DNA of 27,926 bases from Oscillospiraceae bacterium. GTDB lineage: Bacteria; Bacillota; Clostridia; Oscillospirales; Oscillospiraceae. The stretch is from positions 1-27,926 of the forward strand of contig JAEDIN010000014.1 of NCBI GenBank assembly GCA_016292445.1, in the 5' to 3' direction. Positions 8,183 through 15,987 of this stretch are shown piece after piece. Under the pieces are notes generated by a model, which saw only the letters and a list, made by a program, of their open reading frames with translations, ran no database searches and was not told where the DNA came from. Position 1 is the stretch's first letter, and every line of letters starts with the position of its first letter. A program made the position numbers and the translations under genes.

Positions 8183-8206
8183 CATATTTGAGAATAATAC
8201 AAAAGG
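8167..8206. promoter_or_regulatory. Perfect 18-bp inverted repeat, probable operator
   Basis: Arms 8167-8184 and 8189-8206 are exact reverse complements around a 4-nt centre (TATT). The palindrome runs from the promoter spacer across the -10 box to the ribosome binding site of the next gene. Because transcription should start near its centre, RNA from this promoter could not form the hairpin, so a protein-binding site for the adjacent winged-helix regulator is the better reading. Confidence 0.75.
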
Positions 8207-8216
8207 GGTTTTTGAG

Positions 8217-8714
8217 TTGGAAGCGAAAACCGTGATGAATCCGGCAAGACTGCGGATAATGGAGTTTTTTATTCTGCACGGCACTTCAACCGCCGCCGAT
8301 ATACGCAGGGAGCTCGTGGATATACCGCAGGCAAGTCTTTACCGGCATTTAAAGGCCTTGTACGACGACGGATGGATCGAGCTTGACTCGGAGGAGAAAA
8401 AGCGTGGAGCTACCGAAAGAAAATACAGGCTCGCATCCGGCGAGGTCTCGGGCTGTGAGGCACAGATCACGGATGTTCTGCTGTCGCTGATGGCAACATT
8501 TAAAAATTACTTCGCGGGGCGGAATGCAGATCCCGTTCGGGATATGCTGTGTGTGGGAACGAGCGCGCTTTTGCTCAGCGATGAGGAATACACCGAGTTT
8601 CTCAAGTCTCTGTCCGAGCTTGTGGTCAAATACATGGGATATGCCCCCGATGACGGCAGAAAACAGAGAAGAATAACCGTAATTTCATCCCCGTGTGAAG
8701 AGGAGGAGCAATAA
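8217..8714 (+). CDS. Winged-helix transcriptional regulator (ArsR-like), TTG start
   Basis: A 165-residue DNA-binding protein. Residues 5-75 form a winged helix of ArsR/GntR-like type: NPARLRIMEFF, the recognition-helix region DIPQASLYRHLKALYDDGWIE, and a basic wing KKRGATERKYRL. The C-terminal half is helical and may be the dimerisation or sensing part. I choose TTG 8217 because AAAAGGGG (8201-8208) sits 8 nt upstream; the ATG at 8235 has no such site, and the frame upstream of 8217 runs into the promoter. It ends directly against the ATPase gene and probably represses this operon through the palindrome. The ligand is unknown. Confidence 0.85.
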   Translation: MEAKTVMNPARLRIMEFFILHGTSTAADIRRELVDIPQASLYRHLKALYDDGWIELDSEEKKRGATERKYRLASGEVSGCEAQITDVLLSLMATFKNYFAGRNADPVRDMLCVGTSALLLSDEEYTEFLKSLSELVVKYMGYAPDDGRKQRRITVISSPCEEEEQ

Positions 8715-9428
8715 ATGCTTAAAATTCAGAACTTTACCAAGATGTATGACGACAAGGCGGCGGTCGATAACCTGAGCCTCGAGGTCGGAGCGGGCGACAT
8801 CTACGCCTTCATCGGCCACAACGGTGCAGGTAAGACCACCACTATCAAGGCCTGCTGCGGAATTTTGCAGTTTGAACAGGGCGAGATATTCATTAACGGT
8901 ATGTCCGTTAAGGAAAATCCCCTCGAGTGCAAGAAGCAGATAGCCTACATACCCGATAACCCCGAGCTATACGAGTTTCTTTCCGGCATAAAGTATTTAA
9001 ACTTCGTCGCCGATATCTACGGCGTGGGCAAGAACGAGCGCAACGAGCGCATCGCAAAATACGCCGACGCTTTCGGGCTGACCGAGGATCTGGCGCAGCC
9101 CGTGAGCACCTATTCCCACGGCATGAAGCAGAAGCTCGCCATCATTTCGGCTTGGCTGCACGACCCGAAGCTCATCATCATGGACGAGCCCTTTGTCGGA
9201 CTCGATCCCGTTGCTGCACATACCCTCAAGACCATGATGCACGAGCATTGCGACAACGGCGGCGCGATCTTCTTCTCCACCCATGTGCTTGAGGTCGCGG
9301 AAAAGCTCTGCGACAAGGTCGCGATTATCAAAAGCGGCCGCCTTGTTACCAGCGGTGATATGGAAACGGTAAAGGGCGACGCTTCTCTCGAGGCCGTGTT
9401 CCTCGAACTGGAGGGAGAACATGCTTAA
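8715..9428 (+). CDS. ABC transporter ATP-binding protein
   Basis: A 237-residue ABC ATPase that would power the membrane protein encoded next. Walker A is GHNGAGKTT (34-42), the signature is the variant YSHGMKQ (133-139), Walker B is LIIMDEP (153-159), and the switch His is His190 in FFSTHVLEVAEKL. The signature SHGM instead of SGGQ is usual in exporter-type ABC-2 ATPases, such as those linked to drug, bacteriocin or antibiotic-resistance export. The ATG directly follows the regulator stop, and the 3' end overlaps the permease start by 8 bp, so the three genes are translationally coupled. Substrate cannot be inferred. Confidence 0.93.
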   Translation: MLKIQNFTKMYDDKAAVDNLSLEVGAGDIYAFIGHNGAGKTTTIKACCGILQFEQGEIFINGMSVKENPLECKKQIAYIPDNPELYEFLSGIKYLNFVADIYGVGKNERNERIAKYADAFGLTEDLAQPVSTYSHGMKQKLAIISAWLHDPKLIIMDEPFVGLDPVAAHTLKTMMHEHCDNGGAIFFSTHVLEVAEKLCDKVAIIKSGRLVTSGDMETVKGDASLEAVFLELEGEHA

Positions 9429-11025
9429 AGCTCTGTTAAAGGTCAATTTACTGGCTTTGTTAAGCTGGTTCAGCGGCTCTGCCAAACGCGGCGGCAAGGC
9501 CGGTAAGGGCAGCAAAGGCAAGGCGGTGCTGTATGCTCTGCTCATGCTCTATGCCTTAGGTGTGTTCTGCTGGCTGTTCGGAATTATATTCCGGCAGCTC
9601 GCCGGACCTCTGTACAACGCAGGCTGCGGATGGCTGTATTTTGTGTATGTGTTCATCGTGGCTTTTGCCGTGATGTTCGTTTTCAGCGTGTTTGCGGCGA
9701 AAAACAGGCTGTATGACGCCAAGGACAACGACCTGCTGCTGTCCATGCCCATATCGCCCTCGGTCATACTCGCAAGCCGCATGATGCTGCTCTTAGTAAT
9801 GAATGTGCTTTTCGGTGCGATAGTCGTCGGTCCCGCCGTGTATATGTGGTACTGTGTTGTTCCCTTTGGGACAGCCTCACTTATCTGCCTGATCGCCGAA
9901 TTTCTGGGTCTGTGCCTGTTCTCGCTGGCACTGTCCGCGCTGTTTGGCTGGCTCTTATCGCTGGTGTCGTCAAGAATGCGCAAAAAGGCGCTTATCGAGA
10001 CGCTCATCTCCTTTGTTTTCCTTGCTGTGTATTTCTATGTATACAGCCAGCTCAATACCATAGTCGCAAGCCTCATCCAAAACAATGCAGGCATTGCCGA
10101 ATCCCTCGGCAGCGTTGCGCCGCTTTACTGGATAGGCTCGGGCGCAGCAGGCAATGCGATGTCATTTGTCTTTGCGATGCTCGTCCTTATCCTGCCCTTC
10201 GCGGCGGTATATGTCGTTCTGTCCCGGACATTTATTAAAACCGCCACGGCAAAGCGCGGAATGGCAAAAATAAAATACGAGGCAAAGGAGCAGAAGGTCA
10301 GCTCCGTCGGCAAGGCCCTTTTCCGCAAGGAGGCTGCACGCTTCTTCTCAAGCTCCACCTGCATCGTCAACAACGGTCTGGGCGTAATTTTCCTCACCAT
10401 CGGAGCGGTTGCGATGCTTATCTACCGAAGTAAGCTGCTGCAGGTGATGAACATGATCATGATACCTGCGGATATCGTGATATGTATGGGCGTGCTTGCC
10501 GTTGTAATGATGGCGGGCTTGGTCGTGCCCACAAGCTCATCGGTTTCGCTCGAGGGCAAGAGCATTTGGGTCATCCAGTCCATGCCCGCGAGCCCTGTGC
10601 AGGTGCTGCTTGCCAAGCTTAAGCTTTGTCTTGCTCTCTTCCTGCCCTCGGTGCTCCTGTGTATGCTGGCGATCGTGTTTGTTTTCGGTGCATCGTTTGA
10701 ACTCGGTGCTCTTGCAGTCGTTGCGGCGGTCGCGACCGTCGTCGTCATGGCGGAGATCGGACTCATTTCGAATGTAAATCACCCTCTGCTCAACTGGACG
10801 AGTGAAACTCAGGCGGTAAAAAGCAGCGTCTCGATTCTGGTTTCCATGTTCATCGATTTCGGCATTGCGGCAACTCTCGGCATCGGCGGATATCTGATGC
10901 TCGACAATGGAGTTTCCGTTAAGACGATCCTTGCGGTGCTTTCGGTGGTAATGCTCCTTGCGGCACGCATTCTGTACGGATATATAATAAAGAAGTCGGC
11001 ACAGAAGTTTGCTTTCTTAAGCTGA
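9421..11025 (+). CDS. ABC-2 type exporter permease
   Basis: A 534-residue integral membrane protein, the likely partner of the ATPase just upstream. It has about a dozen hydrophobic segments, after a short basic stretch near residues 20-40 (SAKRGGKAGKGSKGKA). The cytoplasmic motif KDNDLLLSMPISPSVI near residue 100 is, from memory, a hallmark of large clostridial ABC-2 permeases; the matching SIWVIQSMPASPVQVL occurs in the second half, which suggests an internally duplicated architecture. The start overlaps the ATPase gene, and GGAGGG-like sequence inside that gene (around 9411-9416) serves as ribosome binding site. A hairpin follows the stop. Export is more likely than import because there is no binding protein gene in the operon. 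Confidence 0.88.
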   Translation: MLKALLKVNLLALLSWFSGSAKRGGKAGKGSKGKAVLYALLMLYALGVFCWLFGIIFRQLAGPLYNAGCGWLYFVYVFIVAFAVMFVFSVFAAKNRLYDAKDNDLLLSMPISPSVILASRMMLLLVMNVLFGAIVVGPAVYMWYCVVPFGTASLICLIAEFLGLCLFSLALSALFGWLLSLVSSRMRKKALIETLISFVFLAVYFYVYSQLNTIVASLIQNNAGIAESLGSVAPLYWIGSGAAGNAMSFVFAMLVLILPFAAVYVVLSRTFIKTATAKRGMAKIKYEAKEQKVSSVGKALFRKEAARFFSSSTCIVNNGLGVIFLTIGAVAMLIYRSKLLQVMNMIMIPADIVICMGVLAVVMMAGLVVPTSSSVSLEGKSIWVIQSMPASPVQVLLAKLKLCLALFLPSVLLCMLAIVFVFGASFELGALAVVAAVATVVVMAEIGLISNVNHPLLNWTSETQAVKSSVSILVSMFIDFGIAATLGIGGYLMLDNGVSVKTILAVLSVVMLLAARILYGYIIKKSAQKFAFLS

Positions 11026-11030
11026 CGGAG

Positions 11031-11065
11031 GCCCTTGTGAACACTCAAGGAATGTTCACAAGGGC
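11031..11065 (+). terminator. Terminator of the ABC operon
   Basis: A perfect 13-bp stem (11031-11043 with 11053-11065), 9-nt loop, followed by a short T-rich stretch (TTTGCCTT). It starts 5 nt after the permease stop. Confidence 0.75.
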
Positions 11066-11128
11066 TTTGCCTTGCCAAAATGAAAATGTGCAGCGGAGAA
11101 AAAGTGTTTTTTAGGTGAAAAAAATAAC

Positions 11129-11175
11129 GGCACAGGCAATTGTTCACACTTTATTCACAATTGCCTGTGCCTTTT
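11129..11175 (+). terminator. Second hairpin with T-run
   Basis: A perfect 15-bp stem (11129-11143 with 11157-11171), 13-nt loop, followed by TTTTA. It may be a backup terminator for the ABC operon, since there is no gene between the two hairpins. Confidence 0.65.
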
Positions 11176-11376
11176 ATGTATAATATGTTAACAGAGTGTC
11201 GTACATATAAATAAAATGTGTCGTAATAGTTGATGGCAAACTGCAAAAAAATCATAAAAAGTTTGTCATTTTTTCTTTACTATTTCGTTACTATATGCTA
11301 AACTGACAAAGAAAACACAAACTTTATCATCTTGAAACTAAGTAATATTTTTATAAATAATATAGGGAGGATTAAA
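11172..11376 (+). promoter_or_regulatory. AT-rich upstream region of the heptad-repeat gene
   Basis: About 200 bp with no gene. It must carry the promoter for the gene at 11377, but no consensus pair is clear. The best candidates are TTTACT plus TAAACT with a 17-bp spacer (about 11276-11304), and TTGATG plus CATAAA (about 11230-11258). A 9-bp inverted repeat (11258-11266 with 11317-11325) flanks the first of these. Confidence 0.35.
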
Positions 11377-12978
11377 ATGAAAAGAGTATTACTTATGGTT
11401 TGCAGCATCTGTCTGATTCTTGCATGCCTGTTCGGCCTTTTCGCTTGCGTTGCAGGCATGAAGGACATTCTGAACATCCAGGCATACAAGGAAGATGATG
11501 CGGCAATGGCAAGGGAAGGCATCGCAGCCGCCCGTGACGGCATCAAGCAGCTTATGGAGAACGAGGATGTTTACCTCCAGGGTGTTGACACCTACGAGGC
11601 AGGCCTCATCGCTTATTCCGACGGCAAGAGCCAGCTTTCCGACGGCTACAAGCAGTATTACGCCGGCAAGAAGAAGCTCGAAGAGGGCAAGAAGGCACTT
11701 GCAGAGGGCAAGAAGGCTTATGAAGCCGGTAAGCAGCAGATCGCCGACAACACCCAGGCTTACAACGAAGGCAAGGAAAAGCTCGCAAAGATCGAGCCCC
11801 TCATGCCTTATGTTGACAAGTATGTCGAGTTCCGCGACGGCAACCTCTCCGCTCTGCCCGGCTTCAGTGATGCTCAGGCATGGTTTGTAAAGATCGTTCG
11901 CCCCGTTGCAAGCAACCTCGGCATCGACATTCCCGAGGATGTAACCGACTTCCCCAAGTTCATGCAGGACATGGTAGCTGACGGTAAGGCTCAGCTCAAG
12001 CAGTATGAAGACGGTCTTGTTCAGCTCGCAGAGGCTGAAAAGGCAATCGCAGCCGGCGAAGCAGAGGTTGCTGCCGGTGAAAAGGCACTCAAGGACGCTG
12101 AAAAGCAGCTCGCCAAGGGCGAGAAGGACCTCGCAGCAGGCGGCGCACAGCTCGCTGACGGCGATAAGCAGCTTTCCGTATACGAGGACGGCCAGGGTCA
12201 GCTCGCAGCAGGCATGGAGCAGCTTCTTGAATCCATGGTTCCCTGCACCAGCCGCAGCGGCAAGCAGACCGTTCCCAGCCTGAAGGAGCTCCTCGGTGAC
12301 GACTTCAGCATTTGGGTACTCGACAAAAACGGCGAAGTCAAGGTTGAGCGCAACAGCCAGTTTGTTGACCTTGAAAATTGCTCCAGGCTTTGCGACGAAG
12401 CAGAGCATTACCTCGAGCTCCAGGAAGCTGATATCAAGAGCGAGCTCTATCCCCGTATCGCAATGAATGTCATGATGGGTCTCGCAGCTATCATCGGCAT
12501 CATCGCAGGCATCGTCGGCCTCGTCGGCGCAATCAGCGGCAGCAAGAAGACCGGCTTTGTCGGCGGTCTCATCTGCGCTATCCTCGCAGTTGCAGCCAAT
12601 GTTGTCGGCCTCGTCGTCGGCTACACCGATTTTGTTTACCAGACCCGCGAGCTCGTTGACGGCGTACACGAGTACACCTACTCCGGCGACCTCCAGCTCT
12701 ACGCTCTGATCGTTCTGGCAGTCATCGCAGTCATCTTCACAATCGTTGCAGGCGCAGCACGCAAGGCAGCTAAGAAGGCTGAGGCAGAGACCGTTGCTCA
12801 GGCAAACGAAGCAGCAGTCGCAGGCGCAGCCGCCGCAGCCGCCGCAGCAGCACCCGCAGCGGAGGCAGAGGCACCTGCCGCCGAGAGTGAGAAGATCGCT
12901 GACCTCGAGGCTGAGAATGCAGCACTCAAGGAAATGGTTGCAAAGCTTGCAGCAGACGCAGCTACCGTTAAGGAGTAA
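11377..12978 (+). CDS. Membrane-anchored protein with X-X-X-Leu-X-X-Gly heptad repeats and Ala-rich tail
   Basis: A 533-residue protein of unknown function. The start ATG has GGGAGG at 11365-11370. It has an N-terminal hydrophobic segment (4-26). Heptads of the form KK-x-L-x-E-G follow in two blocks, about 72-136 and 205-285. A Cys-containing domain spans about 286-360, then two close membrane helices (362-388, 393-416) and a third (441-460). The tail is Ala/Glu-rich (466-505) and ends in a short coiled coil (504-527). Such heptads match a named repeat class found in YhgE/Pip-like and other surface proteins; the blocks should form long helices outside the membrane. Codon use is strongly biased (GCA, CTC, AAG), like the ribosomal genes, suggesting high expression. 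It stands alone between terminators. Confidence 0.85.
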   Translation: MKRVLLMVCSICLILACLFGLFACVAGMKDILNIQAYKEDDAAMAREGIAAARDGIKQLMENEDVYLQGVDTYEAGLIAYSDGKSQLSDGYKQYYAGKKKLEEGKKALAEGKKAYEAGKQQIADNTQAYNEGKEKLAKIEPLMPYVDKYVEFRDGNLSALPGFSDAQAWFVKIVRPVASNLGIDIPEDVTDFPKFMQDMVADGKAQLKQYEDGLVQLAEAEKAIAAGEAEVAAGEKALKDAEKQLAKGEKDLAAGGAQLADGDKQLSVYEDGQGQLAAGMEQLLESMVPCTSRSGKQTVPSLKELLGDDFSIWVLDKNGEVKVERNSQFVDLENCSRLCDEAEHYLELQEADIKSELYPRIAMNVMMGLAAIIGIIAGIVGLVGAISGSKKTGFVGGLICAILAVAANVVGLVVGYTDFVYQTRELVDGVHEYTYSGDLQLYALIVLAVIAVIFTIVAGAARKAAKKAEAETVAQANEAAVAGAAAAAAAAAPAAEAEAPAAESEKIADLEAENAALKEMVAKLAADAATVKE

Positions 12979-13043
12979 TAATCTCACGCTGACCTACGGA
13001 GCTGATATTCAGATTGTGCTCCGGTCATAATACAAAAATTTTG

Positions 13044-13070
13044 CCGCCCACGGATCTCCGTGGGCGGTTT
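13044..13070 (+). terminator. Terminator of the heptad-repeat gene
   Basis: A 10-bp GC-rich stem (13044-13053 with 13058-13067), short loop ATCT, then TTTTA. A smaller 6-bp hairpin (12997-13002 with 13018-13023) lies between it and the stop codon. Confidence 0.88.
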
Positions 13071-13080
13071 TAGTGCGCAA

Positions 13081-13110
13081 AAAACCGCTGAACACAAGTT
13101 CAGCGGTTTT
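13081..13110 (-). terminator. Terminator of the minus-strand acyltransferase/DUF1846 unit
   Basis: A perfect 13-bp stem (13081-13093 with 13098-13110), loop ACAA. Read on the minus strand it is followed by a run of T residues, 12 nt past the DUF1846 stop. The plus-strand version also has a T-rich flank. Confidence 0.88.
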
Positions 13111-13121
13111 GGTTTTTCAGC

Positions 13122-14609
13122 TTACTTTGCGTGGTAAAGCTTCTTTGCCTGGTAGCGAGGCTCGTAGGTGATGTTCACACCGAGCTTTGAGAACAAATTT
13201 TCATCAACTCTCGACAAAATGACGGTCGAGTGCGCCTCACAGCCGCGCAGCTTATCGAGCTGGTCGATGGCAAGCTCAACGAGGGGGTTGGTCACGGCAC
13301 ATATCGACAGCGCGATGAGCAGCTCATCGGTGTGAAGTCTGGGGTTGTGATTACCCAGATGCTCTACCTTGAGGTGCTGAATAGGCTCGATAACTCCGGG
13401 AGCGATGAGCAGCAGCTTTTTATCAATGCCTGCAAGGTACTTGAGCGCATTCATAAGGCAAGCCGAGCTTGCGCCGAGCAGGGAGCTGGTCTTGCCGGTG
13501 ATGATAGTGCCGTCCGGCAGCTCGATGGCGACGGCGGGACCGCCGGTCTCCTCGGCTTTTTTGAGTGCCTTTGCGACAACGGGCCTGTCATCGGCGGAAA
13601 GACCTATCGAGTTCATGATAAGCTCGATTTTGCGGACCTCCTCCGGAGTGCCGAGACCCTGACGCAGCGAACAGGCGGCGGCATAGCAGCGGCGGATGAT
13701 CTCCTGCCTTGAGGCGTTGCGGCAGACCTCGTCGTCGATGATGCAGTAGCCTGCCATGTTTACTCCCATGTCGGTGGGGCTCTTATACGCGCTCTCGCCG
13801 AAGATGCGGGTCAGAATGGCGTTTAAAACGGGGAAAATCTCCACATCGCGGTTGTAGTTGACGGTCGTTTCACCGTATGCCTCAAGGTGGAAGGGGTCAA
13901 TCATGTTGATATCATCAAGGTCGGCGGTAGCAGCCTCATAGGCGAGGTTAATGGGGTGCTTGAGCGGCACATTCCAGATAGGGAAGGTCTCAAACTTTGC
14001 ATATCCTGCGTTGATGCCACGGCGATGCTCGTGGTAAAGCTGGCTGAGGCAGGTCGCCATTTTGCCGCTGCCGGGACCGGGAGCGGTGACAACGACGAGG
14101 CTGCGCTCGGTTTCAATGTAATCGTTCTTGCCGAAGCCGTTTTCGGAGACGATAAGCTCTACATTCGAGGGGTAATCGGGGATTATGTAGTGGCGGTAGA
14201 CGCGCACTCCGAGGGTTTCGAGGCGCTTCTGGAACAGCTCCGCCGCAGGCTGGCTGCGGTAGTGGGTGATGACCACGCTGCCGACATACAGACCGATGCC
14301 GCGGAACGCATCGATAAGACGCAGAGTATCCTCGTCATAGGTGATGCCGAGGTCGCCGCGGCGCTTGTTGCGTTCAATGTCGTCTGCCGAGATGGCGATG
14401 ACTATCTCCGCCTCGTCCTTCATCTCAAGCAGCATTTTCACCTTGCTGTCGGGCTGGAAGCCGGGCAGAACGCGGGAGGCATGGTAGTCGTCAAACAGCT
14501 TGCCGCCGAATTCAAGATACAGCTTACCGCCGAATTTTGATATTCTGTCGCGGATGTTCTGTGACTGCAGCTGCACATATTTAGCGTTGTCAAATCCAAT
14601 CTTATTCAT
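13122..14609 (-). CDS. DUF1846 family protein
   Basis: A 495-residue cytoplasmic protein of the DUF1846 family, conserved in Firmicutes and without an assigned role that I know of. Recognition rests on the N-terminal NKIGFDNAKYVQLQSQNI, the P-loop-like VVTAPGPGSGKMATCLSQLY (173-192, GPGSGK at 178-183) and the segment PIWNVPLKHPINLAYEAATADL. The P-loop-like motif hints at nucleotide binding but is not a proven Walker A. AGAGGA upstream on the minus strand serves as ribosome binding site. It lies 38 bp downstream of the acyltransferase gene on the same strand with no terminator between, so the two are probably co-transcribed. Length is normal for the family. Confidence 0.9.
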   Translation of the reverse strand: MNKIGFDNAKYVQLQSQNIRDRISKFGGKLYLEFGGKLFDDYHASRVLPGFQPDSKVKMLLEMKDEAEIVIAISADDIERNKRRGDLGITYDEDTLRLIDAFRGIGLYVGSVVITHYRSQPAAELFQKRLETLGVRVYRHYIIPDYPSNVELIVSENGFGKNDYIETERSLVVVTAPGPGSGKMATCLSQLYHEHRRGINAGYAKFETFPIWNVPLKHPINLAYEAATADLDDINMIDPFHLEAYGETTVNYNRDVEIFPVLNAILTRIFGESAYKSPTDMGVNMAGYCIIDDEVCRNASRQEIIRRCYAAACSLRQGLGTPEEVRKIELIMNSIGLSADDRPVVAKALKKAEETGGPAVAIELPDGTIITGKTSSLLGASSACLMNALKYLAGIDKKLLLIAPGVIEPIQHLKVEHLGNHNPRLHTDELLIALSICAVTNPLVELAIDQLDKLRGCEAHSTVILSRVDENLFSKLGVNITYEPRYQAKKLYHAK

Positions 14610-14647
14610 TTTTCTATCCTCTTTATCTCCTAAATAACAAGAAAAAA

Positions 14648-15811
14648 TTATATACCGAAGATGAGGCTGCTGTCAATTATTTTGCACGCGGTAAGATACT
14701 TTGAAGTGCAACAAATTTTATCGGAGGTAATGAGATAATTATGACTTTTTGTACTGAAATACAGGTCCTGCGGCCCCATTACAGCCATGCCGGAGAAATC
14801 GTGAGTGCCGATCTCGCTGCCGTCGGGCAGGACAAGGCGGTCACGGTACAGCGTCATTTTTCCTTCGGCGAGGAGCTTTTCACTCTCGGCTGTATTGACG
14901 GCATAGAGCTTTAGACAGTCATCGCTGAAAACGGGCTCGTCAACGGAGTTTTCAAGCTTTTTTGCGATAATCTCTTTCTGCCAAATGCCCCAATCGAGAA
15001 CGGTGTCGAAAATCATGCCTTCACCGGCAAAAAAGCCCTCGGCGGTGTAGCGCAGGGCAGTGCCGCATTCGTCACAGTGTAAATAGTCGCCCTCACTACG
15101 CATCCTGCCCTCGGCGCGGCAGTGAGGACAGATAAACAGGAAGGTCTCCAAATGCTCGGCAAGGTGCCTGCCCTTGAATTTTACGGCTTTTTTGCGCTGA
15201 CGGTCGTAGGCGTTTTCAAACAGGTCACGCTCTATAAGCTCCTGAACCGCCTTTGCCGAAATCGAGCGCAGATACTCCGGCTCGTAGACCCCGACTATCG
15301 ACCCGTGAACCTTGCCGCGGCGTATAGAGCCGCCTGCCCAGCGCGGATTTGAAAAATAAGTTCCCTCAAGGCGATAAGTCACGAGCTTTGCCCCCGAAAG
15401 GCGCACCATTTTGCCCGTTGCCGGCGTAATGGGTCTTGTCACGCCGTCCCACGAGCGGTTGCCCTCGGGAAACAGGCAGACATCGTGGCCGTCATGCGTA
15501 TGGCGCAGAATACTGCGCACGGTCGAAGAGGCGCTACCGCCCTTTTGACGGGGGATTATCTCCGTTGCCCAATGCAGAAACGCACCTGCTTTCGAGCGCA
15601 GGATATGCTCGCTTGCAACGAAGTACAGCGGCTCGGGAAATGCGCAGGCGAGAAAGAGCGGATCAAGGTCTGCGTTGTGGTTGGGCAGAACTATCATAGG
15701 CCCCTTTTCGCGGCAGATATCTGTGTCAAAATTAAACAATAGCCATGCCGCCGCCGAGGCGAGGGGTCTGATACCCTTCCACAGCAGAGCGTGTCGTTTG
15801 CGTGCCTGCAT
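14648..15811 (-). CDS. PlsC-type acyltransferase with zinc-ribbon insert and C-terminal domain
   Basis: The first ~200 of 387 residues are a lysophospholipid acyltransferase domain of the 1-acyl-glycerol-3-phosphate acyltransferase family. His45 and Asp50 form the HX4D catalytic motif in LPNHNADLDPL, and the substrate motif FPEGNRSWDG is at 114-123. The rest is not standard for PlsC. Residues 228-249 are a zinc ribbon (CPHC and CDEC pairs), followed by about 135 residues ending in a beta-rich segment (YRDRLVLPDGSEIGTHDFSG) that could be a PH- or GRAM-like fold. The role is probably membrane phospholipid synthesis or remodelling; the tail may sense or bind a partner. GGAGGT precedes the ATG by 7-8 nt. 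It is first in a two-gene unit with DUF1846. Confidence 0.85.
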   Translation of the reverse strand: MQARKRHALLWKGIRPLASAAAWLLFNFDTDICREKGPMIVLPNHNADLDPLFLACAFPEPLYFVASEHILRSKAGAFLHWATEIIPRQKGGSASSTVRSILRHTHDGHDVCLFPEGNRSWDGVTRPITPATGKMVRLSGAKLVTYRLEGTYFSNPRWAGGSIRRGKVHGSIVGVYEPEYLRSISAKAVQELIERDLFENAYDRQRKKAVKFKGRHLAEHLETFLFICPHCRAEGRMRSEGDYLHCDECGTALRYTAEGFFAGEGMIFDTVLDWGIWQKEIIAKKLENSVDEPVFSDDCLKLYAVNTAESEKLLAEGKMTLYRDRLVLPDGSEIGTHDFSGMAVMGPQDLYFSTKSHNYLITSDKICCTSKYLTACKIIDSSLIFGI

Positions 15812-15843
15812 CGCGCTTACCTCCGGATAAGATCCTGATTTTC

Positions 15844-15872
15844 ATTTTACAACAAAATATCCTGTCGTTCAA
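15844..15872 (-). promoter_or_regulatory. Sigma-A promoter of the acyltransferase/DUF1846 unit
   Basis: On the minus strand TTGAAC (15867-15872) and TAAAAT (15844-15849) are spaced by 17 bp, about 33 nt before the ATG at 15811. Confidence 0.75.
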
Positions 15873-15935
15873 CATTTTGACGCACTGATTTTGTTACATA
15901 CTTATCTCTTATTTCTCTTTTTTTATTCATATTTA

Positions 15936-15946
15936 TGTGCTATAAT
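15936..15946 (+). promoter_or_regulatory. Extended -10 promoter of secA
   Basis: TATAAT at 15941-15946 is preceded by TG one base upstream (extended -10), with a T-rich stretch instead of a clear -35 box. A second TATAAT lies at 15955-15960. The secA ATG is about 40 nt downstream. Confidence 0.65.
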
Positions 15947-15987
15947 GTATTCTGTATAATAATCTGAAAACACGAAAGGCAAAAACA

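Noticed and set aside
8167..8206. The palindrome as a riboswitch or attenuator hairpin
   Set aside because: The predicted transcript starts near its centre, so the RNA from this promoter lacks the left arm; an operator fits better.
11389..12987. A 532-codon open frame on the minus strand, antisense to the heptad-repeat gene
   Set aside because: It mirrors the biased codon use of the sense gene and reads as Cys/Leu/Ala-rich sequence without family motifs, ribosome binding site or promoter.
14600..14648. A promoter between the acyltransferase and DUF1846 genes
   Set aside because: Only 38 bp with a ribosome binding site; no -35/-10 pair seen.
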